Position numbers and translations under genes: made by a program
The notes under the pieces: model-generated
Told to the model about the DNA's origin: nothing
The model's database searches: none
What the model saw: only the letters and a program-made list of their open reading frames with translations
From: JADZGC01 sp964613485
GTDB taxonomy: Bacteria > Patescibacteriota > Saccharimonadia > CAILAD01 > GCA-016700035
Assembly (NCBI GenBank): GCA_964613485.1
Contig: CAZTHB010000008.1
Coordinates: forward strand, 1-27,320
Length of the DNA: 27,320 bases
Direction of reading: 5' to 3'
Shown here: positions 1-9,062 of the stretch, in pieces
Position numbering within the stretch: the stretch's first letter is position 1
Layout of the letters: each line of letters opens with the position of its first letter

Positions 1-1098
1 CCAGGCTCGCTCAATTTGCTGTCGGGTGATCCGGGGGTCGGGAAATCGACACTTGTTTTGCAGATCGCCGCAGCAGTGGCGTCTGGTGATCCTGTATTGT
101 ATGTAACTGGTGAGGAGAGCGAGCGACAGGTTAAGCTTCGGGCTGATCGACTAGGTGTGCTCGCCGAGCATCTCGATCTGTTGGCGACTACACAGGCCGA
201 TGATGCGATAGCCGCGATAGCTACCGGTCAGTACAAGTTGGTGATTATCGACTCGATTCAAACTCTCGGAAGCTCTGCTTTGAATGCAAATCCAGGGAGT
301 CCGAGTCAGGTAACAACCGTTGCAAGTCAGGTGATGCAGACCGTGAAATCGACCCATACCGCCTGCATTATGATCGGGCACGTTACAAAAGAAGGCAGTT
401 TGGCTGGGCCGAAGCTGCTTGAGCACTTAGTCGATGTCGTATTGTCTATGGAGGGCGACCAATACGGAACTCTTCGGGTACTCAAAGCAAGCAAGAATCG
501 TTTTGGTGCTACGAGCGATGTAGCACTACTTGAGATGGGTGAGCACGGCTTTGTGCAAGTAGATAACCCGAGCGAGATACTCCTTGCTGAACGTCGCGAT
601 TTACCCGGGAGCGCTGTGTTTGTGGCTTTAGAAGGTACGCGCCCATTGATGGTCGAAGTGCAGGCTCTCGTATCCCCATCGGTATTGAGCTACCCTAAGC
701 GAGCTGCGGTTGGTCTTGACCAAAATCGTCTCGCACTCCTTACGGCTGTCTTAACGAAGCGGGCCGGACTGCCATTATCAGATCAGGACGTCTATGTTAG
801 TATTATAGGTGGACTCAAGATCACAGAGCCCGCAGTTGATCTCGCACTTATCTTGGCAATCGCAAGCGCATTTTATGGCACAGTGATTCCACGGTCATTA
901 GTGAGTTTTGGAGAAGTTGGTTTAGCTGGCGAAGTTCGTTCAGTGCAGCTGATGGATGCACGGGCTCGAGAAGCTCGTAAGCTTGGTTTTAAACATATCC
1001 TTGCTCCAGCATCGCTAAAGTCCACGGGCGTTGTCGGTATTAATGATATTTCGGCGGCACTTGCAAGACTCAAGCAATCACGCTCGACCAAGAAATAA
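1..1098 (+). CDS. radA: DNA repair protein RadA, 5' end missing
   Basis: RadA is a RecA-like ATPase that promotes branch migration during recombinational repair. The reading frame is open from base 1, so the start and the N-terminal zinc finger lie outside the window; the TTG at 16 is internal. Visible parts: the Walker A loop GDPGVGKST at about bases 25-51, a Walker B-like VIIDSIQT stretch near 243-267, the RadA-specific KNRFG motif at 493-507, and a C-terminal Lon-protease-like domain from about base 660 to the end (LPLSDQDVYVSIIGGLK, then VGLAGEVR). The KNRFG motif plus the Lon-like domain separates RadA from RecA. The gene ends 20 bases before the PIN-TRAM gene on the same strand, so the two are probably co-transcribed. 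Product call is very secure. Confidence 0.96.
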   Translation, partial: PGSLNLLSGDPGVGKSTLVLQIAAAVASGDPVLYVTGEESERQVKLRADRLGVLAEHLDLLATTQADDAIAAIATGQYKLVIIDSIQTLGSSALNANPGSPSQVTTVASQVMQTVKSTHTACIMIGHVTKEGSLAGPKLLEHLVDVVLSMEGDQYGTLRVLKASKNRFGATSDVALLEMGEHGFVQVDNPSEILLAERRDLPGSAVFVALEGTRPLMVEVQALVSPSVLSYPKRAAVGLDQNRLALLTAVLTKRAGLPLSDQDVYVSIIGGLKITEPAVDLALILAIASAFYGTVIPRSLVSFGEVGLAGEVRSVQLMDARAREARKLGFKHILAPASLKSTGVVGINDISAALARLKQSRSTKK

Positions 1099-1118
1099 TA
1101 CTGAGAAAGGGAAGATTT

Positions 1119-2087
1119 ATGTACATCGCAATACCTGCGGTACTGCTTGCGATATTGGTTGTTTGCTACATCGCTCTTCGATTGATGAAGTTAGATTTGC
1201 AGCGGTTGATCTTACTAACTGTTGGTTTCTTATGTGGAGCAGGAGCTGGGCTCCTTATATCGATACCCCTTGGTAGGCTTCCTGGTCCATATAGTGATAT
1301 TCTGCCTATCACCGTGACACTGATGAGTGCGATTGCGCTCTCAGAAGTTTTTTATCATCAACACGATAATCTCGTGAAGCTGTTTCCGAGGCTAGATTTT
1401 GTGCGTAGTGATAAAAAACAGGCACGTAAGGTCGCCTTTTCGCAGTCACAAATATTAGTAGACACATCAGCAATCATCGATGGGCGCATAGCCGATATAG
1501 CTTCCACCGGGTTTATCCCTGGTAAGCTCTTGGTGCCTCGGTTTGTCTTAGCGGAGCTACAAAATATCGCCGATAGTGAGGATGCGTTACGTCGTAGTCG
1601 TGGTCGTCGTGGGCTTGAGATGCTCAACCGCTTGCGGGAAAGCAAACAGGTAGAGATTGATATCGTAGAGGACAATCCTGAGAATGTGAAGGAAGTTGAT
1701 GCAAAGCTCGTCTATCTAGCCCGCAAGTTTAAGACCGATATTTTGACTACTGATTATAATCTTAACCGTGTTGCGACTATTCAGTCAGTTAAGGTTATGA
1801 ATGTGAATGAGCTTAGTCAAGCACTGCGTGCGGTTGTGCTGCCAGGAGAACATATGGTGGTTCGTGTTGTGCAGGCTGGCAAAGAAAGAAACCAGGGGGT
1901 TGGTTACCTCGAAGACGGTACTATGATTGTAGTTGAGGGTGGTGACAAGCTTATAGGTAAAGAAATCGATACAGAGGTCACCCGGATCTTCCAGACTGTG
2001 GCAGGTAAGATGATATTTACGATGCCAACAAACAGCAAGAATATAAAATCGTCATCGTCAATTAAGTCTAGACAAGCTAAGAAGTAA
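1119..2087 (+). CDS. Membrane-anchored PIN-TRAM domain protein (YacL-like)
   Basis: 322 aa. The N-terminal ~80 residues hold about three hydrophobic helices (roughly 4-21, 29-50, 62-78). A PIN nuclease fold follows, with the acidic positions expected of an Mg-dependent RNase: D115 in VDTSAIIDGR, D121, E146 in LAELQNI, D194, and D212 in LTTDYN. A TRAM RNA-binding domain covers about 240-300 (LPGEHMVVRV onward), followed by a Lys/Ser-rich tail. This layout matches the Bacillus YacL family, putative membrane-tethered RNases whose substrate I do not know. The start is supported by a GAAAGGGA Shine-Dalgarno about 7 bases upstream. In Firmicutes the order is radA-disA-yacL; here disA is absent between the two. 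Family call is strong, function inferred. Confidence 0.9.
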   Translation: MYIAIPAVLLAILVVCYIALRLMKLDLQRLILLTVGFLCGAGAGLLISIPLGRLPGPYSDILPITVTLMSAIALSEVFYHQHDNLVKLFPRLDFVRSDKKQARKVAFSQSQILVDTSAIIDGRIADIASTGFIPGKLLVPRFVLAELQNIADSEDALRRSRGRRGLEMLNRLRESKQVEIDIVEDNPENVKEVDAKLVYLARKFKTDILTTDYNLNRVATIQSVKVMNVNELSQALRAVVLPGEHMVVRVVQAGKERNQGVGYLEDGTMIVVEGGDKLIGKEIDTEVTRIFQTVAGKMIFTMPTNSKNIKSSSSIKSRQAKK

Positions 2088-2109
2088 TTATTGTTTTTGA
2101 GCTGGGTTG

Positions 2110-4923
2110 CTAGGGCCAGGTGAGAGCTACGGACCCCCCGGCCGAGCGCAAGACGATCGCACTTGCACTTGTAGCGGTGCTAGTGTGCGTGCATACGGTT
2201 GTTGTACATGAAGCTTTACTGACATTATTTATCTTGAAGTTAGATACGCCAGCAATGCCTGTACCGGTTATCGTGCAGGTATTGCCTGTACAACTTAATG
2301 AGTAGTCTTCGTCTGTGCCAGTGACAGTGACCGCATTCGACAGCCCTGCGTAGAGGTAGTCATCAAGAACCTTCACCTGGATTTTGATTGGCCCTTCTAT
2401 ACCTGGAGTTATGAGTAAAGGATAGCTACCTGAGCCATTGATCTGCTGCGAAGTAAGCTCCTGGTCGTTTACGAGGTAAACGAGTTTATTTGGTGTGCGT
2501 GTGCCTGCCACAACACTAGCGTTGACGTTGAACTTTGCGCCGCTTGACGGGCTCACGGTTATCGACACGGTTGGCTTCACATCGCTGCAACTGTGCATCG
2601 TCGATTTCTCGCTGGATGCCCCCGCCCCAGCCGCTAAACCCTGGCTACTAGCGAGCGCGGCGACTGGTGGTTGCCAGCGAGCATAACTGATATCTGTTGG
2701 TGGTATTTCGGCTTGGATAGCGAGAATAGCTGCATCTTGAAGTGCGTCGGCAGGCGTACATTCGGTGGCAACCTTACCATCTAGCTTGTTGATCTTCGTG
2801 CCGTTTGCGCTTGGCGCAGCGGCTGGCTTATACCAAGCAGCGAAAATATCAGTCCGTTTCTTGCGGGTTGCAGCATTCGGTAATTTACCAGTTTCGGCAT
2901 CCAGCTCGACATCTTTTATACCAGCAGGCCGCGTGAATGCGATATCGGGATCGCTCGCCGTGGCAGCAGCCATATAGGTCTGCCAGATTGGAGCCGAGAC
3001 GATTGAGGCAGCTTGTGTCATAGGCCTATTATCATTATTGCCAGCCCAGACGCCCGTGACGATTTTAGGGGTGTAACCCATAGTCCAAGCATCCTTGTAG
3101 TCTTCTGTCGTACCAGTCTTGGCGGCAACAGTTTTGCCTCGTAATGTGAGAGGGTTATTACAGGTGAAAATACCCAGCGCACAACGTGAGTTATTGTCCG
3201 ACATGATCGAGTTAATTTCGTATGCAATTTGTGGATCAAGTGCTTGCTTGGCTTTGTTTGTATCCGGAGTATTCTTCTCAAGCGTCTTACCACTTGGGTC
3301 AGTTACGGATAGCACGGTAACTTGATCACGGATCTGTCCGTTAGCGGGGAAGGCCGAAAACGCATTCACCATCTCGGTGAGCTTTACTTCGCCTGCGCCG
3401 AGCGCCATCGCAAGTCCGAGCCGATCGGCATCGGACTTTTGTATAGTCGTGATGCCTAGATCGTTGGCTGTTTGGATAGTATTTGTAATACCAGCCAAAT
3501 AGAGTGCTTTGACGGCAGGAATGTTCAGTGAACCAGCCAGTGCGGTGCGAACGGATTGGATGCCATAGAAGCGACCCGTGTAGTTTTTTGGTTTATACCC
3601 GCCACCAAAATCAGTTTGCACGTCATAGATAGTGGAACCTGGTCCCCAAGTGTCTTTTTTGAAGAGAGATGCATATACAATAGGCTTGAAGCTCGAACCT
3701 GGCTGTCGTTCCGCGGCTGCAACGTTGAAGTTACCGACTTCTGGGTCTCCATAATCGTAGCTTCCTACCATCGCAAGCATTTCCCCAGTTGTGGCGTCTT
3801 CGGACACGAGTGCTGCATTTGACCCACCGAACTTACGTACATTGTCGATGTTCTTTTTGACAGCATCTTCGGCGATGCGCTGCTTGTCAAGGTCAAGTGA
3901 CGTGATAACTTTTAATCCACCTTCGTTGACGGTCTTCACGCCGTATTTTTCTTCAAGCTTGTCACGAACGTATTGCACGTAGTGGGGCGCGATAACATTC
4001 GCAGCGTAGTTACGCACGCGCATCGAAGCGATAACATTGTCTTTTTTAGCTGCTTCGGCCTGGTCTTTATTGATATAGCCTTGCTCGATCATGAGATCAA
4101 GGGCGGTACTTTGGCGGCCCGCCAGCGCGTCGCGCTTGAGATTGTAGTAGCTTGGTGCTTGCGGTAGTGACGCAAGGGTTGCGCACTCAGCCAGACTTAG
4201 GTCTTGTACGTTCTTATCAAAATATGTCTTAGCGCCGGCTTGTATGCCGTAAGCAGTCGAGCCGTACGGTATTTCATTAAGATACAGCTGCAAAATGTCG
4301 TCTTTCTTATATAGTAGCTCAATTTGCATAGCCAGGATGAGTTCTTTGATCTTGCGAGTATAGGTTCGCTCGCCAGTGAGGAAGGCATTCTTAACATATT
4401 GCTGTGTGATCGTTGATCCACCACCCTTGGTTGGATCACGGAATAGAATGCCGGTGAAGGCACGCCCCAGGCCAGTGATAGAAAATGCGCCTTGCTTGTA
4501 AAAGTTTTTGTCTTCGAGGGCAATGGTCGCGTTGCGGCAGTCTTGTGGGATTTGACTAAGGGGTACTACTGAGCGGTTCTTGTCGCCGTAGATCTCAATG
4601 AGAACTGTTTGACCGGTACGATCATAGAGTTTGGTTGTCTGAGCCGATATCTGTGAGTTGATTTTATTTGGGCTTGGCAAATCCTTCGCGACCCATAGGA
4701 ATAGCAGGAGTACAGAAAGGACCATGCCTGCGAGGCTAAAACCGATAACTTTTTTGCCAGTCGGCGACATAATGGCCGCCCAAATTGCTTGAGGAGAAAA
4801 CTTACCGTACTTCTGCTTACGCGAATGAGGAGTATTACTCTGGAGCTTGGCTGCTTCAGGGTGCCGAGAAGGCGTCGAGTGTGTTACGCGCCTTGGACGC
4901 TGTCTACGTATACTGCGTGCCAT
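2110..4923 (-). CDS. Class A penicillin-binding protein (transglycosylase/transpeptidase)
   Basis: 937 aa. A bifunctional enzyme that polymerises and crosslinks peptidoglycan outside the membrane. A basic cytoplasmic N-terminus (1-55) is followed by one membrane anchor (about 58-78). The GT51 domain has catalytic Glu137 in EDKNFY, then GGGSTITQQYVKN and the RKIKE motif. The transpeptidase domain has SxxK (S410-K413 in QPGSSFKP), SxN (S465-N467) and KTG (K602-G604), all intact. Beyond residue ~700 comes a long extension: an Ala-rich linker, an Ig-like beta-rich segment (about 784-870), and a terminal Thr/Ser-rich module with C878/C883 and C906/C911, suited to extracellular disulfides. The ATG at 4923 sits 11 bases after a TGG-TATAAT extended -10, giving a nearly leaderless mRNA. 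It is divergent from tyrS and convergent with the PIN-TRAM gene (22-base gap, no clear terminator). Confidence 0.95.
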   Translation of the reverse strand: MARSIRRQRPRRVTHSTPSRHPEAAKLQSNTPHSRKQKYGKFSPQAIWAAIMSPTGKKVIGFSLAGMVLSVLLLFLWVAKDLPSPNKINSQISAQTTKLYDRTGQTVLIEIYGDKNRSVVPLSQIPQDCRNATIALEDKNFYKQGAFSITGLGRAFTGILFRDPTKGGGSTITQQYVKNAFLTGERTYTRKIKELILAMQIELLYKKDDILQLYLNEIPYGSTAYGIQAGAKTYFDKNVQDLSLAECATLASLPQAPSYYNLKRDALAGRQSTALDLMIEQGYINKDQAEAAKKDNVIASMRVRNYAANVIAPHYVQYVRDKLEEKYGVKTVNEGGLKVITSLDLDKQRIAEDAVKKNIDNVRKFGGSNAALVSEDATTGEMLAMVGSYDYGDPEVGNFNVAAAERQPGSSFKPIVYASLFKKDTWGPGSTIYDVQTDFGGGYKPKNYTGRFYGIQSVRTALAGSLNIPAVKALYLAGITNTIQTANDLGITTIQKSDADRLGLAMALGAGEVKLTEMVNAFSAFPANGQIRDQVTVLSVTDPSGKTLEKNTPDTNKAKQALDPQIAYEINSIMSDNNSRCALGIFTCNNPLTLRGKTVAAKTGTTEDYKDAWTMGYTPKIVTGVWAGNNDNRPMTQAASIVSAPIWQTYMAAATASDPDIAFTRPAGIKDVELDAETGKLPNAATRKKRTDIFAAWYKPAAAPSANGTKINKLDGKVATECTPADALQDAAILAIQAEIPPTDISYARWQPPVAALASSQGLAAGAGASSEKSTMHSCSDVKPTVSITVSPSSGAKFNVNASVVAGTRTPNKLVYLVNDQELTSQQINGSGSYPLLITPGIEGPIKIQVKVLDDYLYAGLSNAVTVTGTDEDYSLSCTGNTCTITGTGIAGVSNFKINNVSKASCTTTVCTHTSTATSASAIVLRSAGGSVALTWP

Positions 4924-4934
4924 ATAGTGTTCGT

Positions 4935-4943
4935 ATTATACCA
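4935..4943 (-). promoter_or_regulatory. Extended -10 promoter of the class A PBP gene
   Basis: On the minus strand TGG (4943-4941) is followed directly by TATAAT (4940-4935), a perfect extended -10. The ATG (4923) follows after 11 bases, so the predicted 5' leader is about 5 nt, with no room for a Shine-Dalgarno. No convincing -35 is seen at 17 bp. The TSS is inferred from geometry. Confidence 0.7.
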
Positions 4944-4997
4944 TTTCTCATCGCCGGCAAGCATATTTTGGAAGGGTTTTATGTATAGACCTGTATC

Positions 4998-5006
4998 TGA
5001 TAGAAT
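4998..5006 (+). promoter_or_regulatory. Extended -10 promoter of tyrS, leaderless geometry
   Basis: TGA-TAGAAT (4998-5006) is an extended -10. Exactly six bases separate it from the ATG at 5013, so the predicted +1 is the A of the start codon. It lies back to back with the PBP promoter in an 89-base divergent region. The -35 is weak. Confidence 0.65.
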
Positions 5007-5012
5007 GCTGAT

Positions 5013-6206
5013 ATGACAAAAATGACCAAAGAACAGCGTATTCAGTATTTGCTGACACGGACAGTTGAGGACGTGGTGGTGCGTGCCGAGCTCGAGAAGC
5101 GATTGCGTGCCAGTAAGCCCCTGCGTGTAAAATTTGGAATTGACCCCACGGGCGACCGTATTCACATCGGTCACGCTGTAGTGTATTGGAAATTGCGCGA
5201 ATTTCAGGATCTTGGTCATCAGGTGGTTATTTTGATTGGTGATTATACGGCTATGATCGGTGATAGCTCAGACAAAACTAATGAGCGACAGATGCAAACG
5301 CGCGAGGAAGTCAAGCAAAATATGCGCAGCTATCTTAAGCAGATCGGCCAAATCATTGATCTCGAAAAAGCTGAAGTACGATACAACTCTGAGTGGCTAA
5401 ACAAACTCAGTTTCCTAGATGTACTCGAGCTTGCAAGCGAGTTTAAGGTTGCGCAGATGCTCGAGCGTGACAATTTTCGCGAGCGATATGAGAATCAGAA
5501 GCCAATCGGGCTACAGGAATTTTTATACCCTATGATGCAAGGATACGATTCGGTTGCGTTGCATGCTGATGTCGAGCTTGGTGGCAATGATCAGCTCTTT
5601 AATATGATGGCAGGTCGTACATTGCAGAAGCGCGCTGGGCAGGACCCACAGGCAGTCATGGTAATGGAACTTCTTGTCGGCACTGATGGCAAAAAGATGA
5701 GTAAGTCTCAGCCAAACTGTATTTTTATCACGGACACTCCAATCGATATGTACGGCAAGATAATGGCGCTCAATGATGAGCTCATCCCTCATTATTTCAG
5801 GCTTGCAACTGCCGTTGATGTAGATGTAATTGCACAGATAGAAATAAATATGTCACAAGGCGATAATCCGCGCGATACAAAAGCTGCGCTCGCACGTGAG
5901 ATTGTTGCGCGATATTACGGTAATAACGCTGCTATCGAGGCTGAAAATGCCTGGGAAAAACAATTCCGTCAGGGTGATTTGCCGGAAAATATCGAAGTGT
6001 ATAGGGCCGATGATAAGGAACTCGCCGATGGTATAGGCTTACTGTCTAATGCATTCGGAGTGACGAAGTCGGAAGTCCGGCGACTACTAGAGCAGGGTGG
6101 TGTTCGTATTGATGGCGAGCTTATCGAAACAACACAGGATCTTAAGCCTAAGCCTGGCTCTATAGCGCAACTCGGTAAGCGAAGGTATAAAAAAATCTCC
6201 CTATGA
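5013..6206 (+). CDS. tyrS: Tyrosyl-tRNA synthetase
   Basis: 397 aa class I aminoacyl-tRNA synthetase that charges tRNA-Tyr in the cytoplasm. The Rossmann core begins at FGIDPTGDRIHIGH (HIGH at 51-54), with the tyrosine-site stretch QGYDSVALHADVELGGNDQ at about 176-194. The class signature KMSKS is at 228-232. The C-terminal S4-like RNA-binding domain covers about 340-395 (EVRRLLEQGGVRIDGE). The GIDPTG/HIGH type of N-terminus resembles the TyrZ-like branch rather than E. coli TyrS. There are two possible starts, ATG 5013 and ATG 5022. The -10 box ending six bases before 5013 favours a leaderless mRNA starting there. The stop overlaps the recG start (ATGA). Confidence 0.96.
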   Translation: MTKMTKEQRIQYLLTRTVEDVVVRAELEKRLRASKPLRVKFGIDPTGDRIHIGHAVVYWKLREFQDLGHQVVILIGDYTAMIGDSSDKTNERQMQTREEVKQNMRSYLKQIGQIIDLEKAEVRYNSEWLNKLSFLDVLELASEFKVAQMLERDNFRERYENQKPIGLQEFLYPMMQGYDSVALHADVELGGNDQLFNMMAGRTLQKRAGQDPQAVMVMELLVGTDGKKMSKSQPNCIFITDTPIDMYGKIMALNDELIPHYFRLATAVDVDVIAQIEINMSQGDNPRDTKAALAREIVARYYGNNAAIEAENAWEKQFRQGDLPENIEVYRADDKELADGIGLLSNAFGVTKSEVRRLLEQGGVRIDGELIETTQDLKPKPGSIAQLGKRRYKKISL

Positions 6207-8242
6207 CCTATCCACTCACGACGCGACTGACGCAGCTCAACGGTGTCGGCGACGTGATCGGGGGGCATCTGAGGTCTATCGGACTGATCTCAGTCGAAGA
6301 TTTGATTCATTACTTTCCTCGCCGCTACGATGACTTTACTTCACTACGACCCATCAATCAGCTTCGGCCTGGTCTCGTCAGTGTCAGGGCGACAGTTGAT
6401 CTAATAAAGATACGTAAAAGCTTTAAGCGTAAGCGCATGACTCTCACAGAAGCCATCGTGACCGATGCTACTGGCACGCTAAAGCTAACTTGGTTTAATA
6501 GCCCGTGGGTAATAAACCAGCTTCAAGAAGGTAAGGAGTATTATTTTCTTGGGGAGTTAAAATTCGCCAGTGGATCGTTTGGCATTACTCAGCCGACATT
6601 TGAAGAAGTGAGCACAAGCAAGCTAGCTGGATCAATTGTGCCGATCTACGCTGAAACCCAACATTTGACCAGTAGGCTAATACGTGACCTGTATGCACAG
6701 GTAGAAGATTCGATTGGGCTCATTGAGGATCCATTGCCGCAGTATATAAGGGAGCAGTATCAGCTGATGGGCCTGGCGCAGGCTATCGGCGAGTTGCATG
6801 CGCCAACTTCTATGGTGGCGCTCGGTCAAGTCAAGCATCGTATGGCATTTGCGGAGCTGTTTCTCCATATTGGCGCGAGTTTAGCGATCAAGCATGAGAT
6901 TGCGACCGAGCAGTCGTTTGCAGTGCCTTTTGACGAGCAGCTTGCCAAGCAATTTGTGGAACGGCTGACATTCGAGCTGACTGACGGTCAGCGCAAATCT
7001 GCCTGGCAGATATTGCATGACCTCGAGCTGCCACATCCGATGAATCGCCTGCTCGAGGGGGATGTCGGCTCAGGGAAAACCGTAGTAGCTGCTATGGCTG
7101 CTCTTATGGTTATCAAGGCGGGTTATCAGGTTGCAATAATGGTGCCGACAGATATCTTGGCTCGACAACATATAGAGTCATTCCGTAAGCTTTTGCAGCC
7201 CTGGGCTGTGCAGTCTGAGTTACTTACGAGCAAGCTGCCAGCAGCGCGTAAATCGGATGTACGCGAAAGATTGGCGAATGGGCAACTGCAGCTAGTTATT
7301 GGGACTCAAGCACTGCTTACGAAAGACACACGTTTTGCCGAACTAGGGCTTGTGATCGTCGACGAGCAACATCGTTTCGGGGTAAATCAGCGGCTTACAC
7401 TGAAGGACAAAGCTGGGCGCTTGCCGCATGTTTTAACAATGACCGCCACGCCGATCCCGCGCAGTCTAGCGCTTGTAGTCTATGGCGACCTAGATATCTC
7501 GCGTATTGCTGAGTTACCGCCCGGTCGTAAGCCGGTGGCAACTAAGGTGGTATTTGATGATGATCGTCAGGCAGTCTACCGACAGGTAGATGACCTCATA
7601 ACTGCTGGTCAGCAGGTGTATATCGTGTGCCCAGCGATTGACGAATCGGATACGGGCGGTGTGAAGGCGGCTAGTGAGGAATATAAACGCCTGCAGTATT
7701 CGGTATTCTCGCATCGACGCATCGGTCTGGTGCATGGTAAGTTGAAGCCAGATGAGAAGGCGGCGGTAATGGAGCAGTTTGTGGGTGGCGAACTCGACAT
7801 CCTGGTTGCGACGACCGTCATTGAGGTCGGGGTCCATGTAGATCGAGCGAATGTCATGCTCATCGAGCAGGCGGAACGTTTTGGTCTGGCGACCTTGCAT
7901 CAGCTGCGCGGTAGAGTGGGACGTAGTGATGAGCAGGCTTATTGTTTTCTCTTTACAAATCGCAAAGACGATGCCGCACTGACGCGCGTACGGGCTATCG
8001 AGCGCACACATGATGGATTCCGTTTGGCGCAGATTGACCTTGAGACCAGGGGTCCCGGTCAGCGTACCGGCTGGCGACAGTCCGGACAGATCGACTTACG
8101 ATTTGCAAGACTCGATGATACTGCCTTGATCGCAACAGCTCGTGAAGTAGCTCAGGCTTTTCTTACAGAAGAAAATATCGTAAAATATCCTTATACGATC
8201 CAGCAGATTAACCGACTTAAGACTGTCACGTCGCTGGATTAG
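6203..8242 (+). CDS. recG: ATP-dependent DNA helicase RecG
   Basis: 679 aa superfamily 2 helicase that remodels stalled replication forks and branched DNA. The N-terminal part carries the helix-hairpin-helix-like LNGVGDVIGGHL and the wedge/OB domain (about 55-140). The helicase core has Walker A GDVGSGKT (286-293), DEQH (387-390) and TATPIPRS (414-421). The C-terminal helicase lobe contains VATTVIEVGVHVDRA and HQLRGRVGRSDEQAYC, followed by the RGPGQRTGWRQSG stretch typical of RecG (usually RGPGE..GT.QSG). Length is normal. The ATG overlaps the tyrS TGA in an ATGA, so translation is probably coupled; there is no independent promoter. Confidence 0.97.
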   Translation: MTYPLTTRLTQLNGVGDVIGGHLRSIGLISVEDLIHYFPRRYDDFTSLRPINQLRPGLVSVRATVDLIKIRKSFKRKRMTLTEAIVTDATGTLKLTWFNSPWVINQLQEGKEYYFLGELKFASGSFGITQPTFEEVSTSKLAGSIVPIYAETQHLTSRLIRDLYAQVEDSIGLIEDPLPQYIREQYQLMGLAQAIGELHAPTSMVALGQVKHRMAFAELFLHIGASLAIKHEIATEQSFAVPFDEQLAKQFVERLTFELTDGQRKSAWQILHDLELPHPMNRLLEGDVGSGKTVVAAMAALMVIKAGYQVAIMVPTDILARQHIESFRKLLQPWAVQSELLTSKLPAARKSDVRERLANGQLQLVIGTQALLTKDTRFAELGLVIVDEQHRFGVNQRLTLKDKAGRLPHVLTMTATPIPRSLALVVYGDLDISRIAELPPGRKPVATKVVFDDDRQAVYRQVDDLITAGQQVYIVCPAIDESDTGGVKAASEEYKRLQYSVFSHRRIGLVHGKLKPDEKAAVMEQFVGGELDILVATTVIEVGVHVDRANVMLIEQAERFGLATLHQLRGRVGRSDEQAYCFLFTNRKDDAALTRVRAIERTHDGFRLAQIDLETRGPGQRTGWRQSGQIDLRFARLDDTALIATAREVAQAFLTEENIVKYPYTIQQINRLKTVTSLD

Positions 8243-8252
8243 TAATTAACAC

Positions 8253-9056
8253 ATGAACTCAGGATTTGCCTCATTCGCGACTCGTGGTCGCATCTCATAC
8301 GCCGGTACTCACCAGAAGCTCGATCGGGAAGCTTTTCGTATTATTGCCCCGATGATTAATCGTGCCCATTTTCCGAAACGAGCCGCAATCTTGAAATTTG
8401 AAGGTTATGGTGGGCCAGATGGGCTCAAAGTAAAGGGGAGCTACAATACTGATCACCTCTGGGATCCAGTAAATGAGATAGGTTTTTTGCCCAGCTGGAT
8501 TAGTTCTCACTATCACAACCTTGTGGCTAGTCTCAAAAAAGAAGATTATGTCGAAGCTGCGTTTCATGCTGGTTTCGTGGCTCACTACATAACGGACTCG
8601 CTGACGCCGGCACACCATTTGAGTTATAAGCTGATAGCAGAAGAGTATGCTGAGGCATCAAAGCTCACGCGCCGCTGGAAGACGTGGGGGAGTAAAGGCT
8701 GGAAAAGTTCACATTTAGCATTTGAGTCAGGTATCTCAACGGCGACCTTATTCTCACCACTTCGTGTCAAGCTCGATCTCGAGCTTGTGTTGCGCGTGCG
8801 CGAACACGGCATTGAGGCAGTTATCAAAGAAGAATCTCACAAGATCGCAAAACTCGGGCTGTACGAGGAATTTATTGCTGACGGTTGGACGACCAAGCTC
8901 GCTAAGGCCGTTCGCGCGACAGTCGTGCCACGTATTCCTCAGATGATTGCGGCTGCTTGGCTGGCAGCATATCAAGAAGCCTGGTGTACGGAGCCTGCGA
9001 AGAAACTAGCAGGAACAAAAGGCGAATCTACCCCGGCTAAGCCTGCGAAGGTTTAA
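8253..9056 (+). CDS. Zinc-dependent phospholipase C-like protein
   Basis: 267 aa. The pattern of histidines and acids fits the zinc-dependent phospholipase C / P1 nuclease fold: H20 in AGTHQKLD, D67-H68 in YNTDHLWDP, H86 and H88 in SSHYHNL, H105, then the hallmark H111-Y-I-T-D115 followed by LTPAHH (121-122). That last block corresponds to the HYLGDxxxPLH zinc ligands of the family. No signal peptide or membrane helix is visible, so it appears cytosolic unless exported by another route. The C-terminus is Lys/Pro/Ala-rich. It starts 10 bases after recG and ends 6 bases before rsmD, in what looks like one operon; no Shine-Dalgarno is obvious. Fold assignment is fairly good; substrate (lipid, nucleic acid or other phosphoester) is unknown. 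Confidence 0.72.
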   Translation: MNSGFASFATRGRISYAGTHQKLDREAFRIIAPMINRAHFPKRAAILKFEGYGGPDGLKVKGSYNTDHLWDPVNEIGFLPSWISSHYHNLVASLKKEDYVEAAFHAGFVAHYITDSLTPAHHLSYKLIAEEYAEASKLTRRWKTWGSKGWKSSHLAFESGISTATLFSPLRVKLDLELVLRVREHGIEAVIKEESHKIAKLGLYEEFIADGWTTKLAKAVRATVVPRIPQMIAAAWLAAYQEAWCTEPAKKLAGTKGESTPAKPAKV

Positions 9057-9062
9057 AATGCA

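Noticed and set aside
7514..8011. 165-codon open frame antisense to recG
   Set aside because: Shadow over the conserved helicase motifs; no independent support.
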